A DNA stretch of 5,055 bases from NCBI GenBank assembly GCA_024689605.1, contig JAILDD010000212.1, positions 1 through 5,055 of the forward strand, given 5' to 3'. The stretch is from Lachnospiraceae bacterium (lineage in GTDB: Bacteria > Bacillota_A > Clostridia > Lachnospirales > Lachnospiraceae). Shown here piece by piece: positions 1 to 5,055 of this stretch. Both the position numbers and the translations under genes were made by a program. The notes beneath the pieces are model-generated. The model was given only the letters and a program-made list of their open reading frames with translations. It did not search any database and was not told where the DNA came from. The first letter of the stretch is position 1, and every line of letters starts with the position of its first letter.

Positions 1-345
1 TAAGATAAGGGTCTCATAATGATTACCGTTTTCATCATAGTAACCTTTTTTATATACTGTGCCTGTCTCTACATCAGTCCAGTCCGCCGGATAAAAAACA
101 TACTCATGCTTTCTGCACCTGTAGCTGGTTACATGGCCGGAACCGGAAAAACCCCTGGGCTGATTTACCCTGGGCCTGACAAGAGGCGCCGGTCCCGAAC
201 GGCGATGGCTGACGGAACTATGGGAACTGGAACTATGTCCATGATAGCTGCTGCGTGAGCTATGGCTACGCGACCGGCTGGAGCTCCGGTGTGAGCTGTG
301 CGAACGGCTGCTGTGTGAACTTGAACTGTGACCTCTCGGCGGCAT
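1..345 (-). CDS. Ser/His/Arg-rich low-complexity protein, partial (3' end outside window)
   Basis: Function unknown. The frame is open from an ATG at 345-343 to the window edge, giving 115 visible residues and no stop, so the C-terminus is missing. A strong ribosome binding site (GGGGAGG, 353-359) lies 7 bases upstream and fixes the start. Residues 1-50 are extremely biased: 26 Ser, 9 His and 8 Arg, in runs such as HSSSSHSSRSHSSHR. A Pro/Arg/Gly linker (about 51-70) follows, then an ordered-looking segment (about 71-115) with the pieces YRCRKHEYVFYPADWTD and KKGYYDENGNHYE. There is no signal peptide, so it is probably cytoplasmic. From memory, similar proteins occur in Lachnospiraceae and continue into a cysteine-pair zinc-ribbon-like domain; that part would lie outside this window and cannot be checked. 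The basic, Ser-rich start could bind nucleic acid or metal, but this is only inference. It lies downstream of the lipoprotein gene on the same strand but has its own promoter. Confidence 0.72.
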   Translation of the reverse strand, partial: MPPRGHSSSSHSSRSHSSHRSSSRSRSHSSRSSYHGHSSSSHSSVSHRRSGPAPLVRPRVNQPRGFSGSGHVTSYRCRKHEYVFYPADWTDVETGTVYKKGYYDENGNHYETLIL

Positions 346-380
346 AGGCTACCCTCCCCATAAATAAATTCATACATAAC

Positions 381-418
381 AATCAGTCCCGCTGCAGGCG
401 GACCTGCATGGGACGATT
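381..418 (-). promoter_or_regulatory. Long imperfect hairpin in the leader of the Ser/His-rich gene
   Basis: On the plus strand the arms are AATC (381-384), GTCCC (386-390) and TGCAGG (393-398), then a CGGA loop (399-402), then CCTGCA (403-408), GGGAC (410-414) and GATT (415-418). That makes 15 base pairs, interrupted by one bulged base (385) and a 2x1 internal loop. As minus-strand RNA the loop is UCCG, a member of the UNCG tetraloop class. It lies between the predicted transcription start (about 430) and the ribosome binding site (353-359). No run of U follows the stem, so it does not look like an ordinary intrinsic terminator of the upstream lipoprotein gene. It may instead stabilise the leader or act as a protein-binding or attenuation element. 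The pairing is read directly from the sequence; the role is inference. Confidence 0.6.
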
Positions 419-436
419 ACTTTTAACACTTAAAAT

Positions 437-465
437 ATTATATCACTTGCGGGGTTACTTATGAA
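437..465 (-). promoter_or_regulatory. Sigma-A-type promoter for the Ser/His-rich gene
   Basis: Read on the minus strand, a perfect TATAAT -10 box (442-437) is preceded at exactly 17 bases by TTCATA (465-460), which matches 4 of 6 positions of the TTGACA -35 consensus. Transcription should start near 430 and give a leader of about 85 bases that contains the 381-418 hairpin. It lies just beyond the stop codon of the upstream lipoprotein gene, so the downstream gene can be transcribed independently. Confidence 0.62.
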
Positions 466-479
466 CGGCAAACGGAATC

Positions 480-1475
480 TTACCAGACTTCGTAGGTCAT
501 CTCTGAAAGCCTGAATTCTACGGAATAGATTCCATACTCCAGACGATAATCTCCCTCTGAAAGCGCGCCAAGGAGGCTGCTCTGCATTTTGACTGACAGA
601 TATGAACCATCTCCCGGATCAGCATTGAGCGTACAGTCTGAAGGTGTGATGTCCACAAAGCTGCCGCCCTCGGATCTATACAGCTTGAATACATCCTGTT
701 CTTTGATCTGTCCGCTGTCGTCAACCAGATTAAACTCTATAGTAGTCTGTGCTGCTTCCTTTACCTCGCCGTAAATGTTATAAGATTCATCTTTATGATC
801 ATACTCGTAAACAAATATCGTCACGCTGCCCATGGTATTGGACGCACTGTACTCGCTTTCGTCAATGCTCAGCATGGTATATACATACGGATCATCGACA
901 CCGACCGAAAGCGCGTCATTTATTTCCTGCCTGTCGGTGATATCCCCCCAGGTCTGTAAGGAATCGTCATAAGCCTGGTAAAGCCATTTGTTTTCTTCCG
1001 GATTCCTGAAATCACAGTATGTCAGATCAAGTCCATCCTTAAAATCAACATTGCAGCGTTCGTCACCGATGTCAAACATTACCGTATTCAGGGTTATCCT
1101 GCTGTCGTAGGCAAGCCGCACATAACAGAAACCGCTTTTCTCAGTGATTTCTGTCTCATCAAACTCAAAATATCCATAAGGGCATACCCCGGAAACAGTA
1201 TTGCATTCACGGATGATGGCAGGATCCACGCCATCCTTTCCCGGATCATCAAAAACAAGGACGATAGTGGAAACGCCATTGTCACTTTCCGTCCCCACCG
1301 CTATCAGGCCGAATAGATTATCCTCCGGGTACTCTTCCCATGCCATGGAAGTCGATTCAGTACCGGGATACTTTGAGACAGCCTTCTCTGCCACAGTTTT
1401 GCCAGATGGCAAGCCGCAGGCTGTCAGGGACAAGGTCAAGATAACCGGTATGATGTATTTAGATGTTCTTTTCAT
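480..1475 (-). CDS. Secreted lipoprotein of unknown function
   Basis: The product has 331 residues. The N-terminus is a classic lipoprotein signal: two basic residues (K2, R3), a hydrophobic stretch (about 7-18) and a lipobox ending LTAC with Cys20. It should therefore be lipid-modified by Lgt, cleaved by Lsp and tethered to the outer face of the cytoplasmic membrane. The ATG at 1475-1473 has a strong ribosome binding site, GGGAGGA (1488-1482), 6 bases upstream. The mature part is acidic, appears rich in beta strand, and has six further cysteines (91, 98, 117, 141, 154, 281). I recognise no enzyme motif. The last roughly 90 residues (EFNLVDDSG..., then GDYRLEYGIYSVEF near the end) read like an immunoglobulin-like beta-sandwich, a weak inference. 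An adhesion, substrate-binding or envelope-sensing role is possible. It is transcribed divergently from the DUF5131 gene and in the same direction as the Ser/His-rich gene 134 bases downstream; no clear terminator follows it. Confidence 0.88.
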   Translation of the reverse strand: MKRTSKYIIPVILTLSLTACGLPSGKTVAEKAVSKYPGTESTSMAWEEYPEDNLFGLIAVGTESDNGVSTIVLVFDDPGKDGVDPAIIRECNTVSGVCPYGYFEFDETEITEKSGFCYVRLAYDSRITLNTVMFDIGDERCNVDFKDGLDLTYCDFRNPEENKWLYQAYDDSLQTWGDITDRQEINDALSVGVDDPYVYTMLSIDESEYSASNTMGSVTIFVYEYDHKDESYNIYGEVKEAAQTTIEFNLVDDSGQIKEQDVFKLYRSEGGSFVDITPSDCTLNADPGDGSYLSVKMQSSLLGALSEGDYRLEYGIYSVEFRLSEMTYEVW

Positions 1476-1729
1476 AGTTGTTCCTCCCGCATAATCTTAC
1501 GGCTCGGCCGGAATGATCACAGACTTTTTGCACTCAGTTTACGTCCCTCACCGTATATCATATTTCTCATTACATAAAAGATACGAACATAACAGGAAAA
1601 ATTATGGAATAATTTCAAATATTGCTGCCGGGCCGGAAAATCAGTATCATAAACATAATAATTTACACACAGATGCGGCTTACAACAAGTGACCGCAACT
1701 ACGACTCAATAAAAAAGAAAAAAACTATC
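1476..1729. other. Divergent intergenic region between lipoprotein and DUF5131 genes
   Basis: This AT-rich stretch of 254 bases must hold the start signals for both flanking genes. On the plus side a promoter candidate can be named (1622-1650). On the minus side only weak elements are visible: a TATGAT sequence about 70-80 bases upstream of the lipoprotein start has no acceptable -35 box at 16-18 bases. Near the lipoprotein ribosome binding site a small stem, CGGC-TCG-GCCG (1500-1510), is visible but too short to interpret. No RNA gene or riboswitch fold was recognised. Confidence 0.5.
1622..1650 (+). promoter_or_regulatory. Candidate promoter for the DUF5131-family gene
   Basis: TTGCTG (1622-1627, 4 of 6 matches to TTGACA) is followed after 17 bases by TATCAT (1645-1650, 5 of 6 matches to TATAAT). 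Transcription would begin near 1657, leaving a leader of about 73 bases before the ATG at 1730. This position argues against starting the protein at the TTG codon at 1622, because that codon would lie inside the -35 box. Confidence 0.42.
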
Positions 1730-2542
1730 ATGAAACAACTGTCATTTTTACCGGAAGATAATACTGATCCCCGTCCGCCGATATCCGTCAACTGGAACCT
1801 TTGGCACGGATGCACCAGGGCCAGCACAGGCTGCCTGCACTGCTACATGTACCGCCGCGACGAATCAATCGGAAAGGATCCCTCCATAGTACAGAAGACC
1901 GAGAATTTCGACCTCCCGGTGAGAATGCTTAAGTCCGGCAAAAATAAGGGAAGATACAAAATACCATCAGGCTCCCACATCTATACCTGCTTCTCATCGG
2001 ATTTCTTTCATCCGGATGCTGACGGCTGGCGCGATGATGCCTGGGACATGATACACGAGCGCTCAGACTGTTCCTTTTTCATGATAACCAAAAGGCCCGA
2101 ACGTATAGCTGACCACCTGCCCGCTGACTGGGGAGCCGGCTGGGAACATGTCATAATAGCCGTCACCTGTGAAAACCAGGAAATGACAGATAAGCGCCTT
2201 CCGGTTTATCTGCAGCTCCCGCTCTTCCATCATTCCGTAATGATAGAGCCCATGCTGACTGCAGTCGACCTTCGGCCTTATATAGAAAAATACCGCTGTG
2301 CCGACAGCACACCGGTAATAAAGCACGTCTCCGTAGGCGGCGAATCCGGTCCCGGCGCAAGGACCTGCGACTTTGAATGGATAAAGGATATACATGAGCA
2401 GTGCCTGGAAAACGGCATATCCCTGTACTATCACCAGACCGGCGCAAAGCTTATAAAGGACGGAAAGCTCTACAGTATTCCAAGACACCTGCAGCACGCC
2501 CAGGCACATAAGGCAGGGATTGATATTCAGAGGAAGTCATAA
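1730..2542 (+). CDS. DUF5131 family protein (phage Gp37/Gp68-like, three-Cys motif)
   Basis: The product has 270 residues and matches the DUF5131 family (formerly phage Gp37/Gp68) from end to end by recognisable motifs. These are WNLWHGCT near the N-terminus, the cysteine triplet C28-x6-C35-x2-C38 followed by YMYRRD, YTCFSSDFFHPDAD (85-98), ITKRPER (119-125), TCEN (146-149), IEPML (172-176), GGESGPGAR (203-211) and YHQTGAK (234-240). The cysteine cluster resembles a radical-SAM-type Fe-S site with altered spacing, but catalysis has not been shown to my knowledge, so the function is unknown. The frame is also open upstream to a TTG at 1622, with another ATG at 1673. I chose the ATG at 1730 because the protein then begins with MKQLSFLPED just ahead of the conserved WNLWHGC, and because a promoter candidate overlaps the upstream region. 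The ribosome binding site is weak, only an A-rich run containing AAGAAA. It is the only plus-strand gene here and is convergent with the LRR gene. Confidence 0.85.
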   Translation: MKQLSFLPEDNTDPRPPISVNWNLWHGCTRASTGCLHCYMYRRDESIGKDPSIVQKTENFDLPVRMLKSGKNKGRYKIPSGSHIYTCFSSDFFHPDADGWRDDAWDMIHERSDCSFFMITKRPERIADHLPADWGAGWEHVIIAVTCENQEMTDKRLPVYLQLPLFHHSVMIEPMLTAVDLRPYIEKYRCADSTPVIKHVSVGGESGPGARTCDFEWIKDIHEQCLENGISLYYHQTGAKLIKDGKLYSIPRHLQHAQAHKAGIDIQRKS

Positions 2543-2563
2543 TCATTTTCGAAAAATCAGCTT
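2543..2563. other. Very short convergent gap between stop codons
   Basis: Only 21 bases separate the TAA of the DUF5131 gene from the TAG of the oppositely oriented LRR gene. The gap holds a small TTTT-CG-AAAA palindrome, which cannot form a useful stem. No GC-rich hairpin with a T tract is visible in either direction, so transcripts from the two sides probably overlap or end by another route. Confidence 0.6.
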
Positions 2564-4603
2564 CTAGTTTCCCTTTTTCTTCACTATCCTGTAACCTACG
2601 AAACCGGCTACACCTAAGCCCAGTACAACCAAAATAATAATCAAAGGACTCATCTTCTTATCAGAGGCAACTGTACTATTTTCATCTGTAGCACCGTTAT
2701 TATCATTATTATTATCACCGGTATCACCGGCACTGCTGCCGTCATCATCAGAACCTGCAGTTGCCGCTTCATCATCCGATATGGCAGCTTCCGTATCAGC
2801 CTCATCTTCAGACACTGCAGCCTCATTCCCCTGTTCAGCTAAATCCGTTCCGTTATCATCTGTATCCTGCGCATCGGCCTCAGCACTGTCCTTACCCGTA
2901 TCACTCATATCCGGCACGGGTATTACTGCTGGCGCTGACACTCCGTTTGCCGCAAGCATGTTCCTTAGTGTTTCTTCAAATTCAGCCCGGGTCACCTTTC
3001 CGTGGGGATCAAACTTCTGCTCTTCCTTAGGCGCGTCCGGCTCACCCTTTCCGCTCATGATATTCCAGGTCACGGCCCAGGTGACTGCCTCCCAGGCATA
3101 CTGGTCAATATCATAATAGTCAATATAGTCATCCGTCCTGCCGAAATCGATCGCACGTTTATAGTTCTTGTATTCGGAATAGCGCATCAGCATAAGCGCC
3201 ATGTCCTGTCTTGTGAGCCACTCGCCTACACCGAAATCATCCGACGAAACATCAGGATATCCTACACAGATGGAATTCTTTACGCCCCAGAGCAGGGCAT
3301 CTTCATACCATGCGTCTTTTTTTACATCTGAAAACCTTGATTCAGACCCGCTTACGGCAGGCTTGCCCGCCAGGTCATACAGCGTCCATATAACAGTTTC
3401 CCTGGTGACAAAATCGCCTGTTTCTTTATCGTCTGATTTATTATCCTTTTCGGAAGGCTTGTCAGACGATTCAGTGATCAGGGTAACCGTATCGTCAAAG
3501 CAAAGGAAATAGAGATCATCATCCCCTGTGGAAGATTCTCCGCCGTAGTCAATTGTCCAGGAATGACCGTTGCAGACCGCGGATTCATCTTTCTTTACAC
3601 CATCCGTGTATGTCTTTACCAGAAAACGGTTGTTACCGATGTTCAGAGTAGTAAAGCTGTTCGTAAAGGCCTGCAGGAAATGTATCTCAGTATTTTTTGA
3701 CAGGTCAAGTGCACTGATCTGATTGCAGGCACAGTCCAGATAGAAGAGCTTCGGATTGTGGGACAGGTCCAGTGAACTGATGCTGTTATAACTGCAGATA
3801 AGCTTCTGCAGTTCAGGGTTACTGCTCACATCAATTGAGGTGACGCCATTATAGGCACAGTTGTAATACTGAAGCCCCGGATTCTTGCTGACATCTATGC
3901 TGCCAAGTCCCGGATTGTTCCAGATATCCAGACGCTTCATTTTGGGATTATTTGACACATCAAGAGTCGTAAGGTAATTCTGAAAAGCATCCAGATGTGA
4001 AAGCTTAGGATTCTTGCTGACATCCAGGGATGTAAGTTCGCAGGTACCGCAGGTCAGGTGTTCCAGCACAGGATTGTGGGTCACATCCAGAGTTCCCAGC
4101 GGATTGGTATTACATTCAAGAAACGCCAGTTTCGGATTATTTGACACATTCAGATATGTGAGATTACAGTCATAACAGTATACCCATTCGAGCTCCGGGT
4201 TCTCTGAAAAATCCAAAGATGTAAATCTGTTGCCGGAACACCATACGCCATGGATATTCTTGTTATTGCTTAAGTCCATTGACTCTATAGCGTTATCCTT
4301 GCACCAGAGTCCCTGCAGTGCGGTAAAGTATTCCACGCCCTGCACTGACCTGATTCCCATTCCCTCACAGTAGATATTGGTAGTAATACTGATCTCCGTC
4401 TCATCCAGTATCCCGTTACCGTCCCTGTCTATATCACTTCCAGCAACGACAGACCTGAATACCGGATCTGGAAAATTAGCCTCATTTATCTCAACAGCCT
4501 GCGCAGCGGAAGCCTTGTCTACATTTCCCATAAAAGCCGTCACTGTCGCCATAACACCCACCAGGCCGGCGGAAGCTATGCCCATGATTCTTCGAAATTT
4601 CAT
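2564..4603 (-). CDS. Surface leucine-rich-repeat protein with EF-hand, SLH-like blocks and C-terminal membrane anchor
   Basis: The product has 679 residues and is predicted to be exported and held at the cell surface. A Sec signal peptide (1-36) has a basic start, a hydrophobic core at 8-26 and AxA-type cleavage sites at 33-36. An EF-hand loop follows (59-70, DRDGNGILDETE, ligands D59, D61, N63, D67, E70). Eleven leucine-rich repeats of 21 residues span about 96-328, with consensus LxxLxCxxNxLxxLDVSxNP. After a linker come SLH-like blocks (397-550): a half block (TRET, 400), FSDV...AWYEDAL...GY with TRQD (464), and YAWEAVTWAV with TRAE (538). An acidic, low-complexity spacer (565-650) leads to a transmembrane helix (about 653-671) and a basic tail (YRIVKKKGN); there is no LPxTG. 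A GTG at 4615 is in frame, but GGTGA at 4612-4608 sits 4 bases before the ATG at 4603 and fits the anti-Shine-Dalgarno sequence, so I use 4603. A role in binding proteins, host glycans or plant fibre is likely but unproven. It lies 73 bases behind def. Confidence 0.9.
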   Translation of the reverse strand: MKFRRIMGIASAGLVGVMATVTAFMGNVDKASAAQAVEINEANFPDPVFRSVVAGSDIDRDGNGILDETEISITTNIYCEGMGIRSVQGVEYFTALQGLWCKDNAIESMDLSNNKNIHGVWCSGNRFTSLDFSENPELEWVYCYDCNLTYLNVSNNPKLAFLECNTNPLGTLDVTHNPVLEHLTCGTCELTSLDVSKNPKLSHLDAFQNYLTTLDVSNNPKMKRLDIWNNPGLGSIDVSKNPGLQYYNCAYNGVTSIDVSSNPELQKLICSYNSISSLDLSHNPKLFYLDCACNQISALDLSKNTEIHFLQAFTNSFTTLNIGNNRFLVKTYTDGVKKDESAVCNGHSWTIDYGGESSTGDDDLYFLCFDDTVTLITESSDKPSEKDNKSDDKETGDFVTRETVIWTLYDLAGKPAVSGSESRFSDVKKDAWYEDALLWGVKNSICVGYPDVSSDDFGVGEWLTRQDMALMLMRYSEYKNYKRAIDFGRTDDYIDYYDIDQYAWEAVTWAVTWNIMSGKGEPDAPKEEQKFDPHGKVTRAEFEETLRNMLAANGVSAPAVIPVPDMSDTGKDSAEADAQDTDDNGTDLAEQGNEAAVSEDEADTEAAISDDEAATAGSDDDGSSAGDTGDNNNDNNGATDENSTVASDKKMSPLIIILVVLGLGVAGFVGYRIVKKKGN
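2697..2730. repeat. Trinucleotide-like tract and 9-bp tandem repeat in the acidic spacer
   Basis: TTATTATCATTATTATTATC (2697-2716) is a TTA/TCA triplet tract, and TATCACCGG is perfectly duplicated head to tail at 2713-2721 and 2722-2730. On the minus strand these encode the Asp/Asn/Gly-rich spacer of the LRR protein (GDTGDNNNDNN). Unit lengths are multiples of three, so slippage would change spacer length without breaking the frame. Confidence 0.7.
3620..4318 (-). repeat. Array of 11 leucine-rich repeats (21 codons each)
   Basis: This covers residues 96-328 of the surface protein. The Asp or Asn that opens each 'LDVS' motif falls at residues 110, 131, 152, 173, 194, 215, 237, 258, 279, 300 and 321, so every spacing is 21 except one of 22. 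Such repeats stack into a curved solenoid that usually serves as a protein or glycan binding surface. The DNA copies have diverged and only the protein pattern is regular, so this is an old array and not a recent tandem duplication. Confidence 0.88.
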
Positions 4604-4612
4604 ACTCTCACC
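4604..4612 (-). promoter_or_regulatory. Ribosome binding site deciding the LRR gene start
   Basis: Read on the minus strand, GGTGA (4612-4608) lies 4 bases before the ATG at 4603. It matches the 3' part of the full anti-Shine-Dalgarno complement AGGAGGTGA, where such short spacing is expected. It supports the ATG at 4603 over the in-frame GTG at 4615. The rest of the 73-base gap back to def shows no convincing promoter or terminator, so LRR transcription may come from within or upstream of def. Confidence 0.5.
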
Positions 4613-4676
4613 CACTATATATATTCTCTGTTCTTAATTTGCTTAAAACTTAATCAGAAAGCGCTCAAAATCAAAA

Positions 4677-5055
4677 CTATATTACTGTTCCTTCTAAATG
4701 GTCGCACTCGTGCTGAATGATCTGCGCGATATACCCGGCATATTCCTGTGTATGCGGTTTGAAAGCTTCATCAAGGTACTGTACACGGATCTTCTTATAA
4801 CGCTTTGTCTTTCTCACGCCATCCAATGAAAGACAGCCTTCTTCAGTGTCATAGGGCTGAGCCTTCTGCAGGATAACAGGATTGACCATCACAACATCCA
4901 TTCCGCCCATCGACACGATGATGATACGTTTCTTATATCCTATCATATTCGCTGCCATTCCCACGCAATGGTCATGGTTTGCTTTCAGAGTATCCTTGAG
5001 ATCGGTAATGACCTGCACATCATCCTTAGTTGCTTCCTCAGATTTCTGTCCCAGG
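4677..5055 (-). CDS. def: Peptide deformylase, short clostridial type, 5' end outside window
   Basis: This enzyme removes the formyl group from the N-terminal formyl-methionine of new proteins in the cytoplasm, using a metal ion (usually iron). 125 residues plus the stop are visible. The three family motifs are present in order: motif 1 as VGMAANMIG (visible residues 31-39), motif 2 as EGCLS (metal ligand Cys at 74), and motif 3 as QHECDH (metal ligands His115 and His119, catalytic Glu116). The frame stays open to the window edge through LGQKSEEATKDD, which matches the conserved N-terminal part of this subfamily. The GTG at 5018 is therefore internal and the true start lies a few codons beyond the window. 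The protein ends just after HLEGTVI, lacking the C-terminal helix of E. coli-type enzymes. In motif 1 the usual glutamine of GxGxAAxQ is replaced by Met, which I recall as typical of this clostridial subfamily. Confidence 0.9.
   Translation of the reverse strand, partial: LGQKSEEATKDDVQVITDLKDTLKANHDHCVGMAANMIGYKKRIIIVSMGGMDVVMVNPVILQKAQPYDTEEGCLSLDGVRKTKRYKKIRVQYLDEAFKPHTQEYAGYIAQIIQHECDHLEGTVI

Noticed and set aside
19..258. 79-codon plus-strand frame with a hydrophobic start
   Set aside because: It lies antisense to the Ser/His-rich gene, which has a strong ribosome binding site and promoter. No ribosome binding site precedes the plus-strand frame.
165..377. 70-codon minus-strand frame beginning MYEFIYGEG
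   Set aside because: It overlaps the Ser/His-rich gene in another frame, and its start lies upstream of the GGGGAGG site that serves the ATG at 345.
381..418. Intrinsic terminator for the lipoprotein gene
   Set aside because: The stem is long but no U-rich tract follows it on the minus strand, and it lies downstream of a good promoter for the next gene, so a leader element fits better.
1622..1729. N-terminal extension of the DUF5131 protein from the TTG at 1622 or the ATG at 1673
   Set aside because: The 36 extra residues do not resemble the family, neither start has a ribosome binding site, and a promoter candidate covers 1622-1650.
2063..2509. 148-codon minus-strand frame opposite the DUF5131 gene
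   Set aside because: It is fully antisense to a gene with clear family motifs, has no ribosome binding site, and its protein shows no recognisable domain.
2653..2661. Sortase (LPxTG) sorting signal at the end of the LRR protein
   Set aside because: The residues before the hydrophobic helix read SDKKMSP with no LPxTG-like motif, so a plain membrane anchor is the better reading.
3620..4318. CRISPR-like or tandem DNA repeat array
   Set aside because: The periodicity is at protein level (63-66 bases per unit) and the DNA units are diverged; they encode leucine-rich repeats.
4616..4622. TATATAT sequence as a -10 box for the LRR gene
   Set aside because: Transcription would begin at or inside the ribosome binding site, and no -35 box lies at a suitable distance.

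Overview
The window looks like chromosomal DNA of a Gram-positive anaerobe in the Clostridia, most likely a rumen or gut Lachnospiraceae (Butyrivibrio-like). This is inferred from the protein types, not from a marker gene. The clues are a short clostridial-style peptide deformylase, a secreted leucine-rich-repeat protein whose repeats follow an 'LDVSxNPxL' pattern behind an EF-hand, a Ser/His/Arg-rich protein of a kind I associate with Lachnospiraceae, and GGAGG-type ribosome binding sites.

Layout from right to left, as the minus strand is read: (1) a peptide deformylase gene (def) cut at its 5' end by the window edge; (2) after 73 bases, a 679-residue surface protein with signal peptide, EF-hand, 11 leucine-rich repeats, SLH-like blocks, an acidic tail and a C-terminal membrane anchor; (3) a single plus-strand gene of the DUF5131 (phage Gp37/Gp68-like, three-Cys-motif) family, convergent with (2), with only 21 bases between the stop codons; (4) a minus-strand lipoprotein gene of unknown function, divergent from (3) across a 254-base intergenic region; (5) after 134 bases, a minus-strand Ser/His/Arg-rich protein gene that runs off the left edge. 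Gene (5) has its own well-formed promoter and a long hairpin in the predicted leader.

The genes do not form one obvious pathway. Def acts on nascent proteins in the cytoplasm, the LRR protein and the lipoprotein are predicted to sit at the cell surface, and the DUF5131 protein is a soluble cysteine-motif protein of unknown function. I see no CRISPR array, tRNA, rRNA, insertion sequence or complete mobile element, and no convincing new multi-gene system. The points most worth a second look are the leader hairpin at 381-418, the DUF5131 gene standing without its usual partner gene, and the unusual architecture and cysteine ladder of the LRR protein.
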